From Telmatactis stephensoni (Eukaryota > Cnidaria > Anthozoa > Actiniaria > Isophelliidae), in the NCBI GenBank assembly GCA_029948255.1, contig JALIZF010001921.1:372001-436000 (forward strand): a stretch of 64,000 bases of DNA, read 5' to 3'. Below, one piece after another: positions 32,736 through 56,100 of this stretch. The number at the start of each line of letters is the position of its first letter. Position 1 is the stretch's first letter. The notes under the pieces are model-generated. The model was not told where the DNA came from, searched no databases, and saw only the letters and a program-made list of their open reading frames with translations. Both the position numbers and the translations under genes were made by a program.

Positions 32736-33861
32736 AGACCAACCAACCAAATGCCGTTGATATGATCCTGTATGATAATGTGTGCGTGTGATTTAAGGCC
32801 AATTTACTCGATAACCTTTTTACGGCACAGCACCCATTAATCGTGGCTCACAGGCCCATCGTTTTTGGCACGGCATCACTTATTATCATCGTGTGAACAG
32901 AACATTTGTTGGCCTGATAGGGGTGTCGTACCCAAAATAATCGGTCAGCGTGCCAAGATTAAGGGGTACCGTGCCATAAAAAGGTTGTCAATCAAAGGTT
33001 GGAAATCAGGCTTCAGAGGCTGTAAGATATTCAATGTGTTGTACTTTGTGTGTGCTTTAAGGACATTTAGCTATGTTCAGCGTGTATTTATGTCAGTGGT
33101 AGATAGTTTTGAGATTCGTAAAGGTTTGTGTTTGTGGATTATAGACTTGCGTCAGTGTTCGTGAAGCTTTATTTTTACAATTTGACTACAGACAAATTCC
33201 ATTACCTTACTGGAATCCCTTAAACGAATCGCTCAACACAAATGAACTATTTATTTTATCAAGTTTAGTTTAAAAGGGTCACAAGAAGCTGTAGTATGCA
33301 GTATGTTTGAGAGAAGTAACTTTTAGAAGTGTTTGATATTCAAGCGAAGTGTAGACTAACAAAGTTTTTTTTATAATTTTTGTTGGTTTTGTAGAAAAAA
33401 TGAAAATAGGTGAAATGATATTTTAAAAGTTATAACAATGAAAGAAATGAATTAAAAGTGAGTGAATTTTGTGAATATATCATATTTGCGCATGTTAATG
33501 ATCTTGAGCGCGCGCGTGCGCTAAACTATAGTGAGCCACCTTAAGTTAGCTGGAGGGGAAGGCAGTTGAATGTTGACCAATGTTGAGGAAGGTGTGTTTC
33601 GAAGTAAATGCTGAATGTTATTTGAAAGCACCCTTTTCATGGCTGATTGTAGGGAAGCAAATCGAATGTCAACGTTAATTGGGAGGGAATTCAATAATTC
33701 GCTGGCAATGTTCAGATCAAAATTGGAATAAGCTAATTCATTCTTGAAAGAAGCCAATCGACTGTCAAGGTTATTGGGAGGGAAGCCAATTGACTGTCGA
33801 TGTTAATTCGAGAGGCCAATTGACCGTCAACGTTAAATGGTTAGAAGCCAATTTAACTTAA

Positions 33862-34704
33862 GGACGTTCGCGGGCATTGTTCACGCGCACTTTGACTGCG
33901 CAGGCTAGCGCGCGCGCTCAACTAAATCCAAGATGGCGGCCGTAAAACAATATTTTTTCGATAATTTCTATTATTCTTTTTTTGAAGAAAAAATTGTTCA
34001 AGTTTGTAGGAAAAATTAAAATAATTGAAATTCAAGGTTGAAAAAAATTATTTGGGTTGAAAAAGCGCAGAAAAAAGAAAGAAAAAGACAAAAAAGGGAC
34101 CCACGAAACCCAGTCTCCACTCGGTTTTCAAGATGGCGATGGACTTGGCTTGTCACGGTCATCACGGATCCAGTTTTTGACGGTGAATATCTCTTGAAAA
34201 TTAACGGTGACCCCCATTTTTTATTTTCTCGTTTTGAAGAGCTACTAAATATTAACATCCTGTTAGTTTTTCAGAAAATCGACATTTATTTTTCGTATGG
34301 AAAAACGACATTTTCTACCTAATTTTGATCCACGAATTCGAAAGAATGCGACAATTTTGTTGGAGACCATTACTTGTTGTTGCCTAAAAAAATAACTTGC
34401 TTTTTTGATACGGCATCTAAATAACGTTTTTAAAACAGATGGATAGTTGGAGAAGCATTCTTGTACCTTTTTTACTATGTCCGGTGATTTTTTCACGGAA
34501 AACACATTTTCGTTCTCTTTACTTTATGCTTCGTGAAGAAGGCTCTGCAAAGTGCAAAATTGGCCAACTTCTCAGCGATGTAGCTCTCGAAATTTAACGG
34601 TGACCCCCAACTTTTTTGGCCTTATTTGATGAGTTTCATGATAATTTATCACCATGCTAAATTGCAGCGATTTTTCATTTACTTGCATTTTCCCGCGAAC
34701 GTCC
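33862..34704. mobile_element. Non-autonomous piggyBac-like element, TTAA-flanked
   Basis: This 843-bp element has 13-bp terminal inverted repeats, GGACGTTCGCGGG and CCCGCGAACGTCC, each directly flanked by TTAA (33858-33861 and 34705-34708). TTAA duplication is the hallmark of piggyBac transposition. The inside holds no transposase, and a direct repeat (TTAACGGTGACCCCCA) occurs near 34203 and 34599. Inference: a MITE mobilised by a piggyBac enzyme. Confidence 0.75.
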
Positions 34705-34852
34705 TTAATTAAGCGCGCAGAGCAATCGGCCAAAGGCAACTTTTTTTTACCGATTAAATTAAAAATCATAACGAAGAAATACAGAAAAAATTGGTCTGAG
34801 CTATGGTATATTTCATATTTAACAGGAAGAACAGCGTTTTCCTTGCTCCTTT

Positions 34853-34977
34853 CAGTAATACAGCACGCAGGAAGTGACGAGAGCACGAAAGGAGTGTAAG
34901 GAGAGCACGAGCCGTAGGCGAATGCCCTACACACTTCTCGAGTGCTGTCGGCACTTCCAAAGTGCTGTATTAATGAA
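34853..34977. repeat. Palindromic element with GTGCTGTATTA ends
   Basis: CAGTAATACAGCACGCAGGA and TCCAAAGTGCTGTATTAATG form the arms. The centre holds GAGAGCACGAAAGGAGTG and its inverse. A CCAATCAGAGCGCGCGT motif follows at 35138. Confidence 0.6.
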
Positions 34978-36334
34978 CGGATCACTGAAAAAGATGTTCT
35001 ATTTGTTTTATTATATATTTTGAAGTAATTATTTAAGGGAAAAAGTTCGATTTCCTCCGTATAAAAATTCAAAAGGTGCATGCGCGCGCTGCTGACATCA
35101 GAACTGTGCTCCGTTCTCTGATAAAGCACAGCTTTCAGCCAATCAGAGCGCGCGTATCGACAAAGGTATATAATAATTAAATATCATTTTGAATTATTTG
35201 GTAGGCATTTAGAGTGCTTTGAGATCATTGTTTATCATTTTGATCATAATTGACAAGCGAAAACGGAAAAAAAACAAAAACAAACAAACAAAAACTAAAC
35301 AAACAAAAAAAAAACACCAGCAGTCGAGTGTTTGGATGTCTGAGCTCGCATGATTTTGAAAATTGCATTAACACCTTCCATTCTTTTCAGTACAAAACAG
35401 AATATCTTTTTGAATCCTACAGTCACAGAAAGCTGTACACATATTGCAGATGTTTGATTGAAATGTTCTTCTTTCTCATATACTTATGTAACTTGTCTTT
35501 CGATATAGGTACCTGAAACGAAGGCGTGGCTTTTATGCGCTTTTTCCCTTTTTCTTTGTAATTTTGACAGGGTTTGAATGCTCATAACATTGTTTCTATT
35601 AAGTCAAACTTCCCCAAACTTGGTCAGCAGGCTTGTTGTATGCTACTCTTTCATGTGATGGGGTATTTTTTTCTGGAACCTTAATTGAGTTGGTTTTACA
35701 AACTTGGACCCAGTCCCTTGCTCTTTTTGTTACCGGCTAATTAAACCTTCATGCCAATACTCTAAATAGGAAGAGAGAATTCGATTCTGAATATTTCATT
35801 TTTCATTTTAATGGAAGCATCTTTAAGTAACCTATAGCACAATAAAGAGTAGAAATGATTTAATTGCTTTACAAGTACGTGTATTGGGAAACACTTGTCT
35901 ATATTTTGCCGGAATTTTTGCTACTAAGAAAATAGTCCAGGTTGAGAGTTTTTTCAAGTTGCTTATTCCCCTGTAAAAAGAATTTTTGGGCACTACCCCA
36001 TTTGGTGGGTGTGGTGGGGTCAAGGTCCTCAGTGTGGCTTAGCCTATATACATTAAATTTCAGTCAAAACACATGAGCTACTAAGTATAAGAATCATACT
36101 GTGGTTCTAATATACTGTATGTGCTTTTGTGAATTTCCATTTTAAAATCAAGGAAGCTAAAATCAATTTCTGTACTCTAGTTCAAAATACTTCCCTTAAT
36201 ATCACAAAAAATAATTTTAAAAAACGTTTTTCTGATAAAATTAAATTATACTTTACATATCATTTTCTCAGCTTCATTCTTTTAAATTCATCAGCTTTAA
36301 AACAGCCTTCTAGAAACAGCACGACTGTCTGTAG

Positions 36335-36443
36335 TAGCCTACGTGGCCAGCTATGAGGGGAGGGGAGGTAGAAGGACAGGGAAAAGCTCTCCATTTCCCC
36401 TCCCTCCCCTTTCCCCTCGCCTCAGAGCTGCCCACACAGGCTA
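36335..36443. repeat. Family B MITE, copy 2
   Basis: TAGCCTACGTGGCCAGCTATGAGG is mirrored by CCTCAGAGCTGCCCACACAGGCTA. It is the same family as 31738-31864. Confidence 0.7.
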
Positions 36444-36664
36444 AGGGCCTGATTATATGAAGCCAGCTGGCCTGGTTAAGCGGGCTGACTTCGTTTGTTT
36501 TATGGCCCCAAGGGAAAAGAAAACAAAAGAAGTCAGCCCAGTTCACATATTCAGGCTCTAAGTTTAAGTAAAGTCACAGGTTTTGAGTAGTGTGACGACA
36601 CTAAAACTAAAATTCCCAATCAAATTTCCATCCATGGCTCTAAAATACATGAAAATTGATGTTT

Positions 36665-36943
36665 AGGGAGCATTCATTTTTTAGGAGGGGGGGTGGGCCG
36701 GAGGAATTGCAGGAATCAAATACAAAAAAATGCAAGCCCCCACGGTAAGGAATTGAACTATATTGATGACCCACCCCACTTCCAAATATGAAAATAGGGT
36801 CCCTTGACCTGGTTTAACTTTCAGAAAAACATGACCCACCCCCTTTCATAGAGTAAATTTCTTTTGGCCCACCCCTCAATTCCTCCGGCCCACCTCTCCC
36901 CCCCCCCCCCCCCCCCCCCTCTCCTAAAAAATGAATGCTCCCT
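36665..36943. repeat. Palindromic MITE with AGGGAGCATTCATTTTTTAG ends and poly-C tract
   Basis: The 23-bp terminal arms end the element on both sides. The right arm is preceded by a run of about 21 C (36899-36919). The interior repeats TGACCCACCCC. Confidence 0.7.
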
Positions 36944-37924
36944 TACATCTGGGCATTGTGCTGTTGAAGGGTTTTAAAATAATAAATCTATTCCAGCTTG
37001 TTATCTATCAATAAATTATACAGCATTAGCTGTGACAAAATTAATTTTACTTATCTAATAAACCTAAATTCTTTTTGATACCCTAATGTTTGGGCATCTA
37101 AATGTAATTTGATCTAGAATCCTAATTAGGCTGATGGACTTTGATGGGGGGAATAGCAAATTCATTGAAATAAAAAATCAAAATAAATGAACTTTTCGGG
37201 GTCTTGGGATTCTATTCCCAATAATTATTAGACTTTGTTGCCTGAATTACAATTTTGTTAAAAAGATGTGATCATACTATTTGGGGTACTGTACTCCACA
37301 TCTGTCATAACAGTTGGTAAAATCAATGTAATAGACCTTTCCCAAAATTCACATGACTGACCATAACAGATTCAGGTTAAGGGTGGGGGTCTACACACTT
37401 ACTATATTTTAAAAACCTCAGCTCATGGGAGTCATTGAGATTTTAAACCAGACACAAAGGATCCCTCAATCGGCAAGGTTAAACAGGACATTTTGCTCTT
37501 ACCTTCATGTTTTCAACAATCTTTGATCAATTGGGGCAAAATTTTTGGAGGTGGGTAATTATTGTTCTGTGGTCATTCAAACAAATTTGGGAAAGGCCTA
37601 TTGTGAACCAAAATAATTATGAGCCAGTGTACAGTGTTAGTCTCTACATACTCTGAACACCATCCAAGGATATGATGTCTTCAAATAATTTGTAAGTTCT
37701 ACCATCATTACATGAGATACATTGAATCATTCATATGCAACCACTCTAGATTAACCCCTTCTTTGGAATACTTCTACCATATGTAATACAAGGCAAAAAG
37801 GGACCATGTCTTGCCATCCCTAACGTTCCTCTAATGGCCATACCAGACAGTGGGCCACCATACGGTAAGCTATGGCACTGGTCGGAGGATGATATACACT
37901 GTACTAGCAATATTCCATCTACTT

Positions 37925-49345
<11,421 letters not shown>

Positions 49346-51531
49346 TACAAACGAATCCTCACAATCTAATCATTATTCTGTTTTCCGGAACCTTTTCTCG
49401 CTTCAGTGAGCTTTTTTTCAAGTCCATTCGTCCATCCAAAGTCCAAATCGACCAAAATTATTTTTCCTTGGTGGAGCTGTAGCTGTTTTCGCAATCCAGT
49501 CAGGAACAGGGAAAAAAAACGTCTTCACGATTTCATCACAGCACGGTGTGTTGTAAAATGACAATCAAATGCCAACTTCGAAATCAATCACTTCACAGTT
49601 CGTGCAAACAACTTCCTCATAAATCGTGATTGTTTTCGCGTATCTTCCTCCTCTCGGACTAGATCGCTTGCTAGGAATACTGAGAAAATTCCTGGATGCA
49701 AAGAACGGTGTAAAAACCAGTGAATATTTACGAAGCGTGAATAAAGTAATGTTGTTTCAAGACGTAACGCACGACCCAGCCAAAGTCAAGTGCCACAGAA
49801 AATCTCACGTAAACACACAGAAAAACAATCTCTGCGATGCTCAATTATAAATCAGTTACTGTTCAAGTATCTTGCTATTGTAGACAATCTCAAAAGCGTC
49901 TTTTTAGAAGTAATTTACAACAAAAACCGGTCGAGGAAAGTACAAAAATTGAACGCTTCACTGGACCATTCAAACTGATGAGTTCACAGATAGGTAGGGT
50001 TGTTTTTACCAGTCGATCTGTCTAAATGTTCATCCTTATCTTGATACACGGTTAAGACAATTCACTGGACGAGACATTCGCAGGTTAAAAGTACTGCTTT
50101 ATCAACCACAATGGTAAAAACTCCTTTAGACAGTTCATTATTTTCACCAGCCATACTTCATATCCACAGTAATTTTAGTCACATCTGCCATTAGGCATTC
50201 CCAGCAGCCTTTGCAGTCATATTATACCCATAGGCCTTTGCGTGCTTGATCCTTTGCGTGTTTTCAACACTACGGTAGGGAGGGACAGTCAGAGTGGGGA
50301 GGACTCCGATCAGATAGGCATATTCGCCGTATCTTTTAGGGGTTACTGCGGTTTTCGGTATTCTGCGAACTCTGCCCTTCAAACAGGCCGTTGGAATTTG
50401 GTTATTCGCTTCCGCCCACCTCAACAAAACATCGAAAAATCAATCAGTTGTTAAAATCCTACCAAATGACCAAATATGATCTTTAGAGAGTATATATTAG
50501 CTATACTATCATTTTGGTATTAAAAGTTCTTCGTATTAGTGATTTTTACTTTTGATTGACAGAAGCAAAAACGCAAATTAGCGGTTGACATTTGAAAGTC
50601 GGAGTTTGCAGAATACCGAAAACTGCAGTAAAATCAGACGTCCTTTTAGGGTGTCTCAAATTCTATTGGACTACCACAGACTAATAAAGCTGGTACCTTT
50701 TAGGGATGTTTTTCCCACTCATACGAAAACGACTCCAAATAAGAATTACAGCTACAGCTTTAAACACCTACTTTTGTGACTTACACTCATTGATAACTGG
50801 AGATGTTTGAAATTCATTCAAATATTTGTTTTTGAGTTGATACCTTTAAGGGTTAAAAATCATGTGTTGCCACGCCTACCTGGGATGAGACTTAGGTCCC
50901 TTTTAGGGGTCATATTTCAAAATTTCCATTGAGCATCTCCAGCCCTCTTTAAGCAAAAGTCCACTCCAGAGAGATTTGTCCAATACTCTGAGAAATTTAT
51001 GCATAGCATTGGATTGTATTATATTGCTATAACAAGAGTTTAACAATACATTCTAGAATGGCACAATACAATACAATCCATAAATTACAATACTATCCAG
51101 TTGCTATGCATACCGTTTGTTAGAGTATTGGACAAGTATGCTGATTCCAAGCAAACTGTTCATAAATTTGTCTTTTAGCTTTGTTAATGGGCTGTGTTGT
51201 AAAAATACATTGCACATAATCAAGAAGGCTAACACTGAGTAATTAAAGGAACATCGGCAGTCATTGGATCAGTTCCTGAAAGCCCCAGATTAACACCAAT
51301 GGATTTCTTAAGAGTTAATCCTGGATTATTGCTATTGGGCTGTCAGGAACTTAGGCCAGGGATGTGTTCCTGACAGCCCTATTAGAATTCATTTTCATCC
51401 TAGATTAGCACTAATCACTCTTAAGGAACAGGGCCAAGGGTTTTTACAGAGTATGCCTGAAATACTTTACCAGTGGTCGTCAATCCTCATACATGAGGAA
51501 GAAAACAAACAAACAAATAAAAACCGCCACA

Positions 51532-51703
51532 GGGGCGGATTTAGGGGAGGGGTGCAGGGGTGTGCACCCCCCTCCTGAGGGCTTTAAGTCCTTTCTCAAT
51601 ATTTTTGCAAGATATACTCGTCAGTTTCTAATTATATGATAGTGCACCCCCCTAAAGACAGTACACCCCCTCCTGAAGATAATCCTGGATCCGCCCCTGA
51701 GCC
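51532..51703. mobile_element. hAT-like MITE, GGGGCGGATTTAGG ends
   Basis: CAGGGGCGGATTTAGGGGAG and ATCCTGGATCCGCCCCTG bound 172 bp with repeated GCACCCCCCT. The CAGGGGCGGATCCAG terminus is common to hAT-type non-autonomous elements in animals. No clear target duplication is visible. Confidence 0.6.
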
Positions 51704-52021
51704 AGCCAGTCAGAAAGACAAACAAACAATGCTTTATCTTTAGCACACAAAATACCCCTGATAACTTCAATCAATTCTACAAATATATCATGTAATGAAA
51801 TACACTGTTATAATTTTGCTAAAAATTTATTCACTCCCAAGTTTCAAGATCAAAAAGATTTAAAACAACAGGTCCTGGTTGCATGAAAGGTGTATAGCAC
51901 TATTCACCCTTCATGCATCCTGAGCCAGATTAGAAATCCTTGCAAGTAATTTTATGAGTTTTCAAGAATGGATAAATTATTATTCATTTTCCTGTTTGTG
52001 AGAAAACAATAAAAATGGCTC

Positions 52022-52171
52022 TTAGAGCAGTTTTCATATGACTGTGCAAAAGGTACGGTCACAGCACAGTTACAGTAAGGAATTTTAAAGTGTTTTTATA
52101 GACATGAAACTGACACATTCTCAACATAATTATTGTACTCCATTTTACACTCATTTGATAACTGCTCTTTA
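52022..52171. repeat. Family A MITE copy
   Basis: TAGAGCAGTTTTCATATGAC to CATTTGATAACTGCTCTT. It is diverged in the middle. Confidence 0.65.
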
Positions 52172-52317
52172 TTATATGGCTAGATAATTTCCTGAATTCT
52201 GACTGGCTAACGCATGGTCTGTATTTTGCCATATCAGGACCGCTGTCCCAGATCAAAAGAAAAGTTTGCATTTGGCAATTGTTTTAGCGGGAATTCTCAA
52301 AGCCATATAATAAATAA

Positions 52318-52457
52318 GTTATTAACCTCATTTGCTTGGTCTGTATGGGAAAATATCAGACCTCGGTCTTTTTGTACAGACCTCGCTGCGCTCGGTCCGT
52401 ACTGTCAAGACCTCAGTCTGATATTTTCCCATACAGACCTCCCACTTGGTTAATAAC
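52318..52457. repeat. Palindromic element GTTATTAACC...GGTTAATAAC
   Basis: The arms contain GGTCTGTATGGGAAAATATC and its complement. The centre, CAGACCTCGCTGCGCTCGGT, is GC-rich. Confidence 0.75.
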
Positions 52458-53180
52458 CCTTTGATCATCAACTTATAAGACAGTCAATACTTATTCAATT
52501 TGGCTCAAGAAAAGGGTTACAAATTATTTTTATTGAGTCAGTGTGCACAAAAAAGCATAGACCTATATATGACACCAATGTGACATAAGATATTTGATTT
52601 ATCAAAAAAGAAATTTGCTATGAAATTTGAAACTGATGGATATATGAATTTTTGAATCTAATCATTTTTGCAAAGAAATGTATGTGGACAGGCATTGCAT
52701 GCCTGGTGAGCCCCATTATCATACTGGGTGCATACATTTTGTTTGCAAAAATTCCACAAAATTATCTAGCTTGACAAATACATTTCTTGTTAGTTTAAGG
52801 GCAATCTTTTTGAAACTCTGCAATCTGACTATTATCGACATGACAAATTTGACAGTACATGTAAAAAGGGTTTTGCGATAAACTAAATATCTTACAATAT
52901 CACGCAAGCATGATATAGGTCTATTGCCAAGGAAAACTTATTATGAAAAAAAAAGCAAACGAGTTTTTCTTGACATTACATAAACTCATTACATTCAATG
53001 TTTTTTGTTCCAAATATTCCAAGCAGTAGATGCAGAAAGATCACCTTCCCAAATGTGTCTCCATTTGAAAATGAAGTATTTTATTACATTTTGGAGTAAG
53101 AAGCCAGAAAGACTGGATTGTTTTGTGTCCCTTGGAGCATATTCCAGGATTTGTATTCTTGTTCTTGTACAATTGACTTG

Positions 53181-56100
53181 TTATTGTGTCTGGCATTGAA
53201 CTCCTTGGTGTCTGCCATCATCTTCATCTTCTTCATATGCATTAGGCTATAATTATAATAATCAGCCGTCAATAACAGACAGTTAAAGGACAGATCCAGA
53301 AATTCTGAACAGGGGTGTCTACAAGGATATATTGCAAAAAAGGTTGCAATATCAAATTGTTTAACAGAAGCCAAAATGTATGAGCAGATGCAATGTATTA
53401 GCTTACTTTAACTGATCAAAAATTCTCTTATTTTATTTCTGATGTAAGTGATTATTGGAGGATGGGGAGACTAAAAGTATGCAAAGACATTAACAGTGGT
53501 CACAGTTATGAGCTTTGTTTGGTTTGAGCAGAAAATGATTGTGCATCTTTTTGGATACATACATCATCAACTTTATTTAAACACGATATTTTTTTAAAGC
53601 TGTCGCTTATGGGGTCGTGTATCTATCTATAAAACGAAAAACTAATGATAAATAATAATTAATAATAATTAACCTAATATAAATCAACCTGTAAAAATCT
53701 AAATATTTCTAGTTGTGATATCATAAAATTCTAAAAATATTAGATCCTAATTCCTAAAATTAGTTGTTAAAACTAATAATATTTTTGACATCTTTGGATG
53801 TGTCTTCTACTTACATGATATCTTTGTCTTTGTTTCCTAAGATCATCAGGGTCTACTTTTTGAAGGCTTACTTCTTCTGCTTCATCTGGTATTATCATTT
53901 CAGTCCTTTGGGGTAACAGCTTTTCAAGTGCAGGGACTTTTTGGGGTTTTATTTTGTCAGGGAATTTTACCTAATAAAATGAGAACATTAATGTTAACAG
54001 GTTATCAGATAATGTTATAAAATTATTGAGATATAAGATGTGAGCTGATTGGTTAACTACCAGGTTTATATCAGAGGACAGAGGCATAGCTTGCCCTGAG
54101 ATATCCAAAATTAATATATTTTATACAAGCAATATAAAATGATCACATATGTCTCTATACTGTGATAAAAACATTCTGGAAATTTAGAGCACTTAAAAAG
54201 CAAGAGAAACACTCCAATGGCTACACCTTGTGCTCCTTAGCTTGCTTTTCTTGTGCTCTACATCTCCCATCATGTTTATATCACAGTACACAAGGGCGGA
54301 TCCAGGGGGAGGGTCGCGGGGGTCAGGACCCCCCTCCCCCTGTGTTTATCAATGAATATGTCATGAATTTGCGACAGCAGTAATTTTTTTCTGTGAAAAG
54401 ACTCACTTTTAACATTCACTGAAATATCATTAAGCAATGCCAACCCTCTACCCATTCAGTTATAAATATAATATTTTTGTTCTAATAAAAAGTATTAAAA
54501 AATCACTAGTCTAAGCAATTAATGTCATATTTTCAGCGAGTTTCAATGGATTAAGACCTTTTCATTTGGGTTCCCTGTTTGTGAACGTCACGTGACCCCC
54601 ACCTTTGAAAAATCCTGGATCCGCCCTTGGTACAGAGACATGTATGCTGTTATATATTGCTTAATGAGATTATACAGTCTGTAGGCAAATAACTTTGTGA
54701 AAGACGGGATTCATGATAGCTGTTCTTCTTCTTTTATTTACTATATTATTCAACCTTTTACAATAACTATGGGTTAAATAAGTTGGAATTATATAAATAC
54801 TAAAGGTACAGTAAGTTGGTTACTTACTTGGAATGTGATAATCAAACGGCCTTTGGTAAACTGCCTGCGTGGTGATGGCATTCCCTCATTCATAATGCAT
54901 TTTACATCACCTAGAAATACAAATTATTTCACAAGTAAATAACACTTATTATAAAAATGTTGAATTTACAGTCAGGATTCATAGTTCAATTTAAACATAA
55001 TATACTTTTGCCCTCTGACTTATAACATCTTTCCTAAGACGTTTTGGCTGTACAATCTGACATGCAATTTCTTGTAAAAACCAACTGAAGGCTATAGCTA
55101 CAGCCCAAATGCCTTAGTAAAGATATTAAAAAAGTACATTATATTTCATTATTGAACACTTATTATATTGAACTGTATTTTGCATCCTCAATGAACTGTC
55201 TCCTTTAAAGAAAGTTACAATTTTTGTTCTCACACTATGTGCTACTCACCAGGTCGTATGACTTCTCCTGGTTGGGTTTTTATTGCCAGTACGTGGTTCT
55301 CTTTATCAAGTGTTTGTATAGTTCTAGTGAATCCACACAGTGCCTCAACCAGGTCAATGTCCTATGAAAAAGAAAATATTATCATTAACATTTTTCATGT
55401 AGAAGTGTTCCAGATAAGAGGCAGGCAGTTCAGTCCTGACCCAGCAACTAAAATAGAGCATTGATCACTTAAAGTACATAAAAAGCACTGGATTGACTTC
55501 TCTGATAAACTACTGTACTAAGACCTCATTCATTTGCCTCAATATTTTCCCGGTACAATTCTTTTGAGAGATATGTTTCTTTGTTTGAAATCATTTAATT
55601 AAGAAGACACAAAAGAACGTTCACCTTGAACAAAGAATCTTATTCCCCAAATGGATTGTATTGTGAAAACATTGGGGCAAGTGAATAAGGACTAAATTGC
55701 TGCCAGGGTTACATGTGACATCACGGCAGCCATCTTGGATGAACTTCAACAAAAGATTTCTCATTAATTAGCGTCTCTTGTTTGTTCATCCAACATGGCT
55801 ACTGCTTCTTTGTCTTTTGATCCCTAAAGGACTTGACAAATCCCAGGAATATATATTCAAAGTAACAAGTAATTCTTATTGCCAAATGACTTTAAAAATA
55901 GAGAGTCATAATGATGCAGTTCACGGGTGAAATTTCAAATGATATTATAAGTTATCAAAGCATGGAAAATGTTAGAGCAGTATTCGTATGACTGTGAAAT
56001 TAATTGTGCAGTGCAGTGACTGTGTCAGTGCCATGATGTCTATAAAAACCTTGACAATTCCTGCCATAACCATGCAGTTCTGTGACCATGCCGTTCTGTG

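Larger units (their letters stand above)
32736..37924. other. Convergent intergenic region between NTE and PI4KB
   Basis: Nothing here reads as a conserved protein. It holds the presumed NTE 3' UTR, a short AGAAGCCAATTGACTGTCAA tandem repeat (33750-33850), a TTAA-flanked element (33862-34704), an inverted repeat (34853-34977) and two further palindromic elements (36335, 36665). I saw no clear AATAAA for either gene close to its stop codon. Confidence 0.6.
49346..53180. other. PI4KB upstream region and intergenic space
   Basis: The PI4KB promoter should lie within the first few hundred bases. No gene was recognised. Repeats: an inverted repeat with CAGTTCCTGA and TTCCTGACAGCCCTATT motifs (51260-51440), a hAT-like MITE (51532-51703), a family A MITE (52022-52171) and a palindrome (52318-52457). 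Confidence 0.55.
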
